32,252 nucleotides of DNA from Desulfurellales bacterium (GTDB taxonomy: Bacteria; Campylobacterota_A; Desulfurellia; Desulfurellales; Hippeaceae), in the NCBI GenBank assembly GCA_027064065.1, contig JAMOQJ010000101.1:1-32252 (forward strand), in the 5' to 3' direction. The position numbers and the translations under genes were made by a program. Position 1 is the stretch's first letter. Each line of letters begins with the position of its first letter. The notes below the pieces were generated by a model that was not told where the DNA came from, ran no database searches, and saw nothing but the letters and a program-made list of their open reading frames with translations. Positions 19,053 through 26,068 of this stretch are shown piece after piece.

Positions 19053-20276
19053 ATGGCTCTTATTGTTCAGAAGTACGGTGGTACCTCGGTAGGAAGCGTT
19101 GAGCGTATAGAAATAGTAGCTCAACATATAAAGGAAACTAAAGAAAAAGGCAATAAGGTTGTGGCTATAGTATCAGCTATGGCTGGAGAAACAGATAAAT
19201 TGATAAATCTTGCAAAAGAGTTGTCAAAAAATCCAAGCGAAAGAGAGATGGATTTGTTGTTGTCCAGCGGAGAAAGAATATCCAGCGCTCTTGTTGCCAT
19301 ACGATTAAACGAACTTGGCGTAAAAGCCGTTGCTATGACGGGAAGACAGTGTGGAATAGTAACGGATGATATCCACACAAAGGCAAGGATTAAAACTATT
19401 GATGCCAAAGGTATAATGGAGTATGTAGATGATGATTATATCGTAATCGTCGCTGGTTTTCAGGGTATAGGTGAAATGTCAGGAGACGTTACTACGCTTG
19501 GAAGGGGCGGTTCAGATACAACCGCTGTTGCTATTGCAGCAGCACTAAAAGCCGATGTTTGTGAGATATATACAGACGTTGACGGTATTTATACGGCAGA
19601 CCCGCGTATTGTTAAAAATGCAAGAAAGCTTGATAGGATAAGTTATAGTGAGATGATGGAGCTTGCAAGTTTGGGAGCTAAAGTTTTACAGATAAGGTCT
19701 GTTGAGTTTGGTATGAAGTATAATGTTCCTATAATGGTTTTATCAAGTTTTACGTTCAATAAAGGTACTTTAGTTACTAAGGAGGATGAAAATATGGAAA
19801 AAATTTTAGTATCTGGAGTTGCTCAAGATAAAAATCAAGCAAGATTGAAGATTAATAATGTCAAAGATGAGCCGGGAATAGCTGCAATGATTTTTAACAC
19901 CATAGCTGAAAACAATATAAATGTTGATGTTATAGTGCAAAACGTTAGCGATGATGGCCGCTTTACCGATATATCGTTTACAACTCCAAAGGATGACGCT
20001 GATAAGGCTTTTGATTTATTGAAACAATTAGCATCAAAGATTGGAGCTGGAGATGTATCGATAAATAGGGATGTAGCAAAGGTTTCTATTGTTGGTGTCG
20101 GTATGAGGTCTCATCCGGGTGTTGCAGCAAAAATGTTTGACGCTTTGGCGAAGGAAGGTATTAATATCAGAGCCATTTCCACGTCGGAGATTAAGGTTTC
20201 CTGTATCATAGATGAAAAATATACGGAGTTGGCTGTTAGAACATTGCATGAGGCGTTTGAACTTGATAAGGAGTAA
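19053..20276 (+). CDS. lysC: Aspartate kinase with internal beta-subunit start
   Basis: Aspartokinase phosphorylates aspartate as the first step to lysine, threonine, methionine and diaminopimelate. ATG 19053 is chosen because GGAGG (19040-19044) precedes it by 8 nt and the protein then opens [11 protein letters not shown] as the family does; a GTG at 19035 lies upstream of the ribosome binding site. The kinase domain (1-245) has Lys7 of [20 protein letters not shown] and [15 protein letters not shown]. Two ACT domains fill the rest. A second, stronger ribosome binding site before Met248 should give a separate 160-residue beta subunit, as in Bacillus and Corynebacterium alpha2beta2 enzymes. 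Feedback inhibition by lysine and/or threonine is likely. Confidence 0.96.
   Translation: MALIVQKYGGTSVGSVERIEIVAQHIKETKEKGNKVVAIVSAMAGETDKLINLAKELSKNPSEREMDLLLSSGERISSALVAIRLNELGVKAVAMTGRQCGIVTDDIHTKARIKTIDAKGIMEYVDDDYIVIVAGFQGIGEMSGDVTTLGRGGSDTTAVAIAAALKADVCEIYTDVDGIYTADPRIVKNARKLDRISYSEMMELASLGAKVLQIRSVEFGMKYNVPIMVLSSFTFNKGTLVTKEDENMEKILVSGVAQDKNQARLKINNVKDEPGIAAMIFNTIAENNINVDVIVQNVSDDGRFTDISFTTPKDDADKAFDLLKQLASKIGAGDVSINRDVAKVSIVGVGMRSHPGVAAKMFDALAKEGINIRAISTSEIKVSCIIDEKYTELAVRTLHEAFELDKE
19778..19796 (+). promoter_or_regulatory. Internal ribosome binding site and start for the LysC beta subunit
   Basis: TAAGGAGG (19778-19785) is a near-perfect Shine-Dalgarno. Eight nt later lies ATG 19794, in frame with lysC (codon 248). 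Translation from it gives 160 residues holding both ACT regulatory domains. This matches the known in-frame nested beta subunit of alpha2beta2 aspartokinases. Confidence 0.75.
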
Positions 20277-20303
20277 TGCGGCTTAAATAATAAGGAGTAT
20301 GCC

Positions 20304-21254
20304 ATGTTGGTATTGGATTTTGAAAAGCCATTATACGAGATAGAAGAAAGAATTAATAACTTGAAAGAGATGGCAAGTAGCAAGGGTATTGATGTTTTAA
20401 AAGAGATAGAAGCTTTGGAAAAGAAGAAAAATGAAATAATAAAATCAGAATTTGAGAATTTGACAGTCGATAAGATAATAAAAATAGCACGCCATCCAAA
20501 TAGACCGTACACGCTTGATTATGTAAATCAGATAGTGCAGGATTTTACGGAAGTTCACGGCGACAGGCTGTTTGCGGATGATAAAGCCATAGTTTGTGGA
20601 TTTGGCTATATCGACAATCAAAAGGTAGCCGTAATTGGTCATCAAAAAGGTAAAAATACAAAGGATAATCTTTACAGAAATTTCGGCATGGCAAATCCTG
20701 AAGGATACAGAAAAACTCAACGCGTAATGAAATTGGCAGAAAAGTTTAATATACCTATAATAACCTTTGTCGATACGCCTGGCGCATATCCCGGTATTGG
20801 AGCTGAAGAGCGTGGACAGTCCGAAGCAATAGCGAGAAATTTATACGTTATGTTTGAAACTGAAGTGCCAATAATCGTAGTCGTAACAGGTGAAGGCGGA
20901 AGCGGCGGAGCGCTTGCTATAGCAAGCGGAGATAGAATAGGTATGCTTGAATTTTCCATCTACGGCGTTATATCTCCTGAAGGGTGTTCATCTATTCTTT
21001 GGAGAGATACAGAGCATTCAGTTGACGCTGCCGAAGCTATGCATGTAACATCTAAGGATTTGTATGAGCTTGGTATTATCGACGAAATAATACAAGAGCC
21101 GCTTGGCGGAGCTCATAGAGATTACAAACAGGCAGCAAATAACGTAAAAGACTTTATTGTAAGGAATCTAAAAGAGTTAAAATCCTTAAATAAGAAAAAA
21201 TTAATTGAAAAGAGATGGAAAAAATGGAGAGAGATGACAACACAATTTCTATAG
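20304..21254 (+). CDS. accA: Acetyl-CoA carboxylase carboxyltransferase subunit alpha
   Basis: AccA with AccD transfers the carboxyl group from carboxybiotin to acetyl-CoA, giving malonyl-CoA for fatty acid synthesis. The 316-residue protein has the N-terminal helix (PLYEIEERINNLKEMASSKG), ARHPNRPYTLDYV, FGMANPEGYRKTQRVM, FVDTPGAYPGIGAEERGQSE and TGEGGSGGALAI for the acyl-CoA and biotin pockets, and GVISPEGCSSILWRD. AccD is not in the window. TAAGGAG lies 7 nt before ATG 20304, and 27 bp separate it from lysC, one of few gaps in this chain. Confidence 0.97.
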   Translation: MLVLDFEKPLYEIEERINNLKEMASSKGIDVLKEIEALEKKKNEIIKSEFENLTVDKIIKIARHPNRPYTLDYVNQIVQDFTEVHGDRLFADDKAIVCGFGYIDNQKVAVIGHQKGKNTKDNLYRNFGMANPEGYRKTQRVMKLAEKFNIPIITFVDTPGAYPGIGAEERGQSEAIARNLYVMFETEVPIIVVVTGEGGSGGALAIASGDRIGMLEFSIYGVISPEGCSSILWRDTEHSVDAAEAMHVTSKDLYELGIIDEIIQEPLGGAHRDYKQAANNVKDFIVRNLKELKSLNKKKLIEKRWKKWREMTTQFL

Positions 21255-22324
21255 AAGAACTTGATGAGTTAAGGAAAAAGATAAGCGATATAGATGTCAA
21301 AATAATAAAACTCCTTGAAGATAGAGCCGAGCTTGTAAAAAAAGTGGGCAGATTTAAAAGAGACAACAAAATACCGTTTTATTCACCTGATAGGGAAACA
21401 AAGGTCTATCAAATGATAGAAGAAAACGCAAGTGGCAGCTATCCGATAAAGAGCCTAAAAACAATCTTTAGAGAGATAATGAGTGCATCAATTAGACTTG
21501 AAGAGCCGCTTACAATTAGCTATTTAGGACCTGAAGCTACATTTACTCATCAAGCGGCTATAGAACGTTTCGGTTTATCTCTTCATTACACGCCGGAAGA
21601 ATCCATAGAAGATGTATTTATGGATGTAGAGCAAGATAGGGCTGATTTCGGTGTTGTGCCAATAGAAAATTCCATAGAGGGTGTAGTTAACTACACCCTT
21701 GATATGTTTGTCAACTCTTCTGTTAAGATTGTTTCTGAGATTATAATAGACATAAAACACAATCTACTATCAAAAGCTGACAGGCTGGAGAATATTAAAT
21801 CAATATATTCTCACCCCAACGCTTTAGGCCAATGTAAGGGTTGGATAAAGAAGCATTTACCCAATGTTCTTTTGTTTGAAACTACATCTACGGCAAAGGC
21901 GGCTAAAATTGCTGAAAAAGACGAAACTGCAGCCGCTATAGCGTCATTGGCTGCAAGCGATATCTACTCTTTGAATATCTTAGCAAGCGGAATTGAAGAC
22001 AAAACGAACAATATAACAAGATTTTTGGTTATAGGAAGAGAGATACCAAAAAAGAGCGGAAGCGATAAAACATCCTTTATGTTTACTATTAAGGATAGGG
22101 TTGGTGCTCTATACCAGATACTTGAGCCGTTTTATAAAAACTCTATAAATTTAACAAGAATAGAGTCCAGGCCATCAAAACAAAAGAATTGGTCGTATAT
22201 TTTTTATGTTGATATAGACGGACATATAGAAGATGAAAAAATACAAAGCTCGCTTAAAGAGATAGAGAAATTTACCGTATTCTTAAAAATTTTAGGCTCA
22301 TACCCTAAAAGTCCGAGAGGTTAA
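21215..22324 (+). CDS. pheA: Bifunctional chorismate mutase/prephenate dehydratase
   Basis: PheA converts chorismate to prephenate and then phenylpyruvate for phenylalanine synthesis. The 369-residue protein has an AroQ chorismate mutase domain (about 10-95, LRKKISDIDVKIIKLLEDRA), a prephenate dehydratase domain (about 100-280; SYLGPEATFTHQAA, VPIENSIEGVVNYTLDMF, TRFLVIGRE) and a C-terminal ACT domain with GALYQIL and ESRPSKQ, the phenylalanine-binding motifs, so feedback inhibition is expected. ATG 21215 and ATG 21224 are both possible starts; neither has a strong ribosome binding site. The gene overlaps accA by 40 bp from the first. It ends 2 bp from a convergent gene. Confidence 0.96.
   Translation: MEKMERDDNTISIEELDELRKKISDIDVKIIKLLEDRAELVKKVGRFKRDNKIPFYSPDRETKVYQMIEENASGSYPIKSLKTIFREIMSASIRLEEPLTISYLGPEATFTHQAAIERFGLSLHYTPEESIEDVFMDVEQDRADFGVVPIENSIEGVVNYTLDMFVNSSVKIVSEIIIDIKHNLLSKADRLENIKSIYSHPNALGQCKGWIKKHLPNVLLFETTSTAKAAKIAEKDETAAAIASLAASDIYSLNILASGIEDKTNNITRFLVIGREIPKKSGSDKTSFMFTIKDRVGALYQILEPFYKNSINLTRIESRPSKQKNWSYIFYVDIDGHIEDEKIQSSLKEIEKFTVFLKILGSYPKSPRG
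21678..21699. repeat. Perfect 22-bp palindrome within pheA
   Basis: An uninterrupted inverted repeat with arm AGGGTGTAGTT on both strands. In RNA it forms a 9-bp stem closed by UUAA. It lies over the codons for the conserved EGVVNYTL segment of the dehydratase domain. It is not followed by a T-run, so it does not look like a terminator. Confidence 0.85.
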
Positions 22325-22326
22325 TT

Positions 22327-23403
22327 TTATTTATTTGAATATTTTTCTATTTTTGATTTAAACCAATCCAAATCGTTTTTATTTATCGTTATTCTTTTAA
22401 TTTCATACAAAGAATCTCCATATGAATTTGTTCCTTCTTTTGTTGTAAATATATATTCAAACCCAACTTCTTTGGCTATCTTTAATGATGTATTGTTGTA
22501 TGCCCCCCAGGGCCAAGCGAAGGCTTTACAAATCTTTTTTGTTTCCCAACCAATTTCTCCTTTGGAAACCTCTAATTCCTTTTTTATTCTTTTTTCTAAC
22601 ATTTCATCCGTTTCCCATTCGCCTATTGTTTCTAAATTTTTTTCTTGTTTATATTTTTCAACTAATGCGTACAGTTCTTTTTCCCAATTCGGTTTTTCGA
22701 AAAATTTAAGGTAGCCGTTGTCTACAACATATTGAGCCAACATATCTCTTAAATCCTGATAAGCAGTAAACTCTTTTGATGCAAATTCCGGTTTTCTTTC
22801 AAAATCCGGTGTACCCAAGCGCTCATCGCCTCTTACCATGCTCCAAGCCGTCATAATTTGCTTAGGACTGTTGAATCCTATTATTTTATCTGAGCCATAT
22901 ACTTTTCTATGAAATTTGCTGTTTGGCTCAATATCTATTATACCACTTTTTTCCATTTCCCGCACTTCTCTCCAACACAGTCTTCTTTCAAGCTTCTTTT
23001 TTATGCCGTTTTCTGTGATAAAATTAGAATTACAGTTGGGCAATCTTTCTCTTTCTATTTTTCCATTATAATAATCGTCTAAGTTTAGACCTAAAAACTC
23101 ATCTTCTTCTACATTCCACGAAACTATAAACGATATTGCATTGAATCCATATTTTTTTAATAAAGGGTAGGCGTAGACCCAAGTGTCTAAATATCCACCA
23201 TCAAGCGTAATAACAATAGCTTTATCAACATTCTTTTTTCCTGTTTGCATAAATTCACCAAGCTCTTCCTTTGTGATTGTTTTATACCCTTTTTCTTTTA
23301 AATATTGCAGCTGCTGTTCAAATGCTTCTGGGGTTATAGAAAATTCGCTATTATCGTAATTAATGTGATAGTAGAGTAGAACTGGTACACTATTATTGCT
23401 CAT
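22327..23403 (-). CDS. Polysaccharide deacetylase-fold protein with altered metal site
   Basis: A 358-residue member of carbohydrate esterase family 4 (NodB fold). The start is ATG 23403, preceded by AAAGGAG; an upstream ATG at 23433 lies before this site. The fold is shown by VLLYYHI, ITLDGGYLDTWVYAYPLLKKYGF, CWREVREMEKSGIIDIEPN and FAWPWGAYNNTSLKIAKEVGF. In active enzymes the first motif is TFDDG and the second is H-[ST]-x-x-H. Here the base Asp68 is kept, but the metal-binding Asp is Gly69 and the first metal His is Asn161, leaving only His165. A long insertion (about 185-285) sits between motifs. No signal peptide is visible, so it may act in the cytoplasm. It overlaps the glycosyltransferase gene by 11 bp. 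Confidence 0.8.
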   Translation of the reverse strand: MSNNSVPVLLYYHINYDNSEFSITPEAFEQQLQYLKEKGYKTITKEELGEFMQTGKKNVDKAIVITLDGGYLDTWVYAYPLLKKYGFNAISFIVSWNVEEDEFLGLNLDDYYNGKIERERLPNCNSNFITENGIKKKLERRLCWREVREMEKSGIIDIEPNSKFHRKVYGSDKIIGFNSPKQIMTAWSMVRGDERLGTPDFERKPEFASKEFTAYQDLRDMLAQYVVDNGYLKFFEKPNWEKELYALVEKYKQEKNLETIGEWETDEMLEKRIKKELEVSKGEIGWETKKICKAFAWPWGAYNNTSLKIAKEVGFEYIFTTKEGTNSYGDSLYEIKRITINKNDLDWFKSKIEKYSNK

Positions 23404-24427
23404 CTTTTTCTCCTTTAATTTGAAGTAATTCATAAACTGCCCTTAATACGATGTTGGGCTTTATGTCCATCATACACTTAAAATGCCCCTTATGGCAAGA
23501 TATATTTCCATTTTTACTACACGGTCTACAATCCAAGTTTTCTATTTCTATTATTTTATGTTTTGTGCTAAGTGGATAAAACCCAAAAGACGGTAGGGTT
23601 GGTCCATAGATATCTATCGTCGGTGTATTATATGCACTTGCTATCTGAACGTAGATAGAGTCGTTGCTTATTAGTAAATTTATTTTTGATATTAAATAAA
23701 ACAGATCACCAGTCTCTGTTCGTCCGGCTAAGTTGATTATTTTTTCATTATTCCCTTTGATAAAATTTGTTATTTGAGTATCTTTGTGATTGCCCATAAG
23801 GACAACATAATACCCTTTTCTTGTTAGAGTGTTAGCGACTTTTTTATAGTATTCTTTAGGCCATCTTTTTGTGGGCCAAACAGAAGCTGGAGCTATGCCT
23901 ATTATCTTATCATCTTCTTTGATGCTGTATGCTTCAAAGATGCCTTCTATTAGTTTTTTGCTGTCATCGGGATAGTATAGGTGTATCTTTCTGATTATTT
24001 GAAAATTTAGTGGTTTAGCCAGCTGTAAATTTTTATCCATTTCATGGGATAGTTCTTTTTTGCTTACCGTATCGGTATAAACAAAGTTTAGATTTGATTC
24101 CTTAAATCCAATCTTTCTTTTTGCTTTTGAAAACATAGATATGATAGATGTTCTTATGCTGCAGTGAGCCGATATCAATATATCAAATCCAAATCCTCTT
24201 ATTATTTTCAATATTCTCAACAATCCAGATATTCCGCTGTCCTTTCCATGTTTGTCATATTGTATGATATGGTCAATATTTGGGTTTAGTGTAAATATAT
24301 TTTTTGTATGCGGAGCAATAAGTAATACGATAAATGAATCTTTATCGTTGTATTTGATTGTCTCTATCAAGGGTTCTATTAGTATTGCGCTATCCGAGAA
24401 AGCCGTTTGAATAATTAAGTAACGCAC
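23393..24427 (-). CDS. Glycosyltransferase family 9 (heptosyltransferase-like)
   Basis: A 344-residue GT-B enzyme of the ADP-heptose:LPS heptosyltransferase family, expected to add a heptose or related sugar to LPS core or another surface glycan on the cytoplasmic side. It has the N-terminal MRYLIIQTAFSDSAIL (Asp12 near the usual GD base), GIAPASVWPTKRWPKEYY starting the second domain, and NDSIYVQIASAYNTPTIDIY as the donor-binding motif. The C-terminal cysteine set CRPC...C....C is common in GT9. The start is GTG 24427 with no Shine-Dalgarno but a TATTAT box 7 nt before it. It is co-transcribed with the deacetylase-fold gene. The exact acceptor cannot be told. Confidence 0.86.
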   Translation of the reverse strand: MRYLIIQTAFSDSAILIEPLIETIKYNDKDSFIVLLIAPHTKNIFTLNPNIDHIIQYDKHGKDSGISGLLRILKIIRGFGFDILISAHCSIRTSIISMFSKAKRKIGFKESNLNFVYTDTVSKKELSHEMDKNLQLAKPLNFQIIRKIHLYYPDDSKKLIEGIFEAYSIKEDDKIIGIAPASVWPTKRWPKEYYKKVANTLTRKGYYVVLMGNHKDTQITNFIKGNNEKIINLAGRTETGDLFYLISKINLLISNDSIYVQIASAYNTPTIDIYGPTLPSFGFYPLSTKHKIIEIENLDCRPCSKNGNISCHKGHFKCMMDIKPNIVLRAVYELLQIKGEKDEQ

Positions 24428-24434
24428 ATCGCAT

Positions 24435-24440
24435 ATAATA
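24435..24440 (-). promoter_or_regulatory. Candidate -10 box for a leaderless GT9 transcript
   Basis: On the minus strand TATTAT lies exactly 7 nt before the GTG start of the glycosyltransferase, with TTG directly before it. No good -35 is seen at 17 bp (TTTTAA). A transcript start at the GTG would explain the absence of a ribosome binding site. Confidence 0.3.
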
Positions 24441-24480
24441 CAAAAAAATGGAATTTTTTAAAAGGGTTAAAATAGTTAAG

Positions 24481-24503
24481 GGCGAGTCTTTAAAAGGCTC
24501 GCC
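24481..24503 (-). terminator. Hairpin downstream of glnA
   Basis: GGCGAGTC (24481-24488) and GGCTCGCC (24496-24503) form an 8-bp stem with one G-U pair and a 7-nt loop, 15 bp past the glnA stop. On the minus strand it is followed by CTTAACTATTTTAACCC, a broken U-rich stretch. It is a plausible but not classical intrinsic terminator. It may instead protect the glnA mRNA end. Confidence 0.6.
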
Positions 24504-24518
24504 ATAAAGAATGGGTAA

Positions 24519-25931
24519 TTAAATATCCCAATAAAGTTGAAATTCTGCAGGGTTTGGTATGGAGTTTATGTATTTAATTTCGTTTTCTCTTTTGTAATCT
24601 ATCCAAGCTTTAATTATATCTTCTGTAAATACATCGCCTCTTAACAAGAATTCATAATCGTTTTCCAAAGCTTTTAATGCTTCTTCAAGGCTGCTTGGAG
24701 CTTTTTCAATCTTTGCGAGTTCTTCGGGTGGTAAATCGTAGATGTTTTTATCCATAGGCTCACCCGGATCTATCTTGTTTATTATTCCGTCAAGACCTGC
24801 CATTAACATTGCCGGGAATGCTAAGTATGGATTTGCTGTCGGGTCTGGGAATCTTACCTCTATTCTTTTTGCTTTTGGTGACGGTGAATACATAGGTATT
24901 CTTATTGCGGCGCTTCTATTGCTTGAAGAGTAAGCTAAATTTATTGGTGCTTCAAATCCCGGAATGAGTCTTTTATATGAGTTAACCGTAGGATTTGCAA
25001 ATGCTGCTAAAGCCTTTCCGTGCTTTATGATGCCGCCGATGTAGTAAAGACCGAGTTCGCTCAATCCTGCATATCCGTTTCCGGCGAATAACGGTTTTCC
25101 GTCTTTCCATAAACTTTGATGTGTGTGCATACCTGTTCCGTTGTCGCCCGATAACGGCTTGGGCATAAATGTTACAGTTTTTCCATACATTAAGGCAACA
25201 TTTTTAATGATGTATTTATACTTTAGTACATTATCAGCTTCAACGGTTAGTGGGGCAAATTTTATATCGATTTCGGCTTGACCTGCTGTTGCAACTTCGT
25301 GGTGTTGGGCTTCGACTTCTATATTTGCTCTTTCTAATTCCAATACCATTTCTGTTCTTAGGTCTTGCAAGCTGTCTGTTGGTGGAACAGGGAAGTAGCC
25401 TTCTTTGTATCTTATCTTATGTCCCAAGTTAGGCTCTTCTTCTTTTGCTGTATTCCAGATTCCTTCCATTGAATCTACTTTGTAGAATGCCGTATTGGGA
25501 GCAACTTCGTATCTTACGTCGTCAAAAATAAAGAATTCAAGCTCAGGTCCAAAATATGCCGTATCGGCAATGCCTGTGGATTTTAAATATTCTTCAGCCT
25601 TTTTTGCCACGCTTCTTGGGTGTCTTTGATAACTTTCTTTTGTTACAGGGTCAACTACATCACAAATTATGTTTAGAGTTCTTTCTTCAGTGAATGGGTC
25701 CATGAATGCTGTTGAAGCATCTGGAATAACCAACATGTCGCTTTCATCTATCGATTTCCAACCTCTAATAGATGAACCATCGAATCCTAAGCCATCTTCA
25801 AAGATGTCTTCTTCAAATACATGAGCCGGAACGCTGAAGTGTTGCCACGTTCCTATTAGGTCTACAAACCTAATGTCTACGATTTTAATGTCTTCTTCTT
25901 CAATTTTTTTAAGGATATCTTTTGGTGTCAT
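24519..25931 (-). CDS. glnA: Glutamine synthetase type I
   Basis: GlnA makes glutamine from glutamate, ammonia and ATP as a cytoplasmic dodecamer. The 470-residue protein matches GSI (469 in E. coli) with [57 protein letters not shown] and [20 protein letters not shown]. Tyr398 in NIYDLPPEE corresponds to the adenylylated Tyr397 of E. coli, so GlnE-type control is possible (GSI-beta). GGGAGGT at 25938-25944 lies 6 nt before ATG 25931. A sigma54-type element sits immediately upstream, the divergent gene encodes a sigma54 activator, and a hairpin follows the gene. Confidence 0.97.
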   Translation of the reverse strand: MTPKDILKKIEEEDIKIVDIRFVDLIGTWQHFSVPAHVFEEDIFEDGLGFDGSSIRGWKSIDESDMLVIPDASTAFMDPFTEERTLNIICDVVDPVTKESYQRHPRSVAKKAEEYLKSTGIADTAYFGPELEFFIFDDVRYEVAPNTAFYKVDSMEGIWNTAKEEEPNLGHKIRYKEGYFPVPPTDSLQDLRTEMVLELERANIEVEAQHHEVATAGQAEIDIKFAPLTVEADNVLKYKYIIKNVALMYGKTVTFMPKPLSGDNGTGMHTHQSLWKDGKPLFAGNGYAGLSELGLYYIGGIIKHGKALAAFANPTVNSYKRLIPGFEAPINLAYSSSNRSAAIRIPMYSPSPKAKRIEVRFPDPTANPYLAFPAMLMAGLDGIINKIDPGEPMDKNIYDLPPEELAKIEKAPSSLEEALKALENDYEFLLRGDVFTEDIIKAWIDYKRENEIKYINSIPNPAEFQLYWDI

Positions 25932-25964
25932 TTAAATACCTCCCAATTTTTTTATTTAATTGAA

Positions 25965-25979
25965 GCAATGAATGTTCCG
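25965..25979 (-). promoter_or_regulatory. Sigma54-type -24/-12 promoter of glnA
   Basis: Read on the minus strand this is CGGAACATTCATTGC, with GG and GC separated by exactly 10 bp and 8 of the 11 defined positions of TGGCACG-N4-TTGC. The predicted transcript start, about 12 nt beyond the GC, falls near 25953, leaving a leader of about 20 nt with the ribosome binding site. Nitrogen-regulated glnA promoters of this type are well known. Confidence 0.65.
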
Positions 25980-26032
25980 TTGTTGAGTTGACAAGGAAAA
26001 GTCTTTGTTAATGTGATTTTTTTGCCTTGTAT

Positions 26033-26061
26033 TTGCAAAAATGGTTACAATTTTGTATACT
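26033..26061 (+). promoter_or_regulatory. Sigma70-type promoter of the NifA-like gene
   Basis: TTGCAA (26033-26038) and TATACT (26056-26061) are spaced 17 bp. Seven nt after the -10 comes ATG 26069, so the predicted +1 falls on or one base before the start codon, implying a leaderless or nearly leaderless mRNA. Confidence 0.5.
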
Positions 26062-26068
26062 TTTTAAC

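Noticed and set aside
22300-22340. Terminator between the convergent pheA and deacetylase-fold genes
   Set aside because: Only 2 bp separate the stops and no stable stem followed by T-run was found on either strand.
25980-25994. Imperfect palindrome TTGT-N7-ACAA beside the glnA -24 element, as an activator site
   Set aside because: Only 5 of 7 pairs match, the spacing is not the TGT-N10-ACA of NifA, and it abuts the promoter where an enhancer is not expected. Too weak to call.
26027-26068. Upstream TTG start for the NifA-like gene
   Set aside because: The added residues cover the -35 and -10 elements, have no ribosome binding site and do not resemble the family N-terminus.
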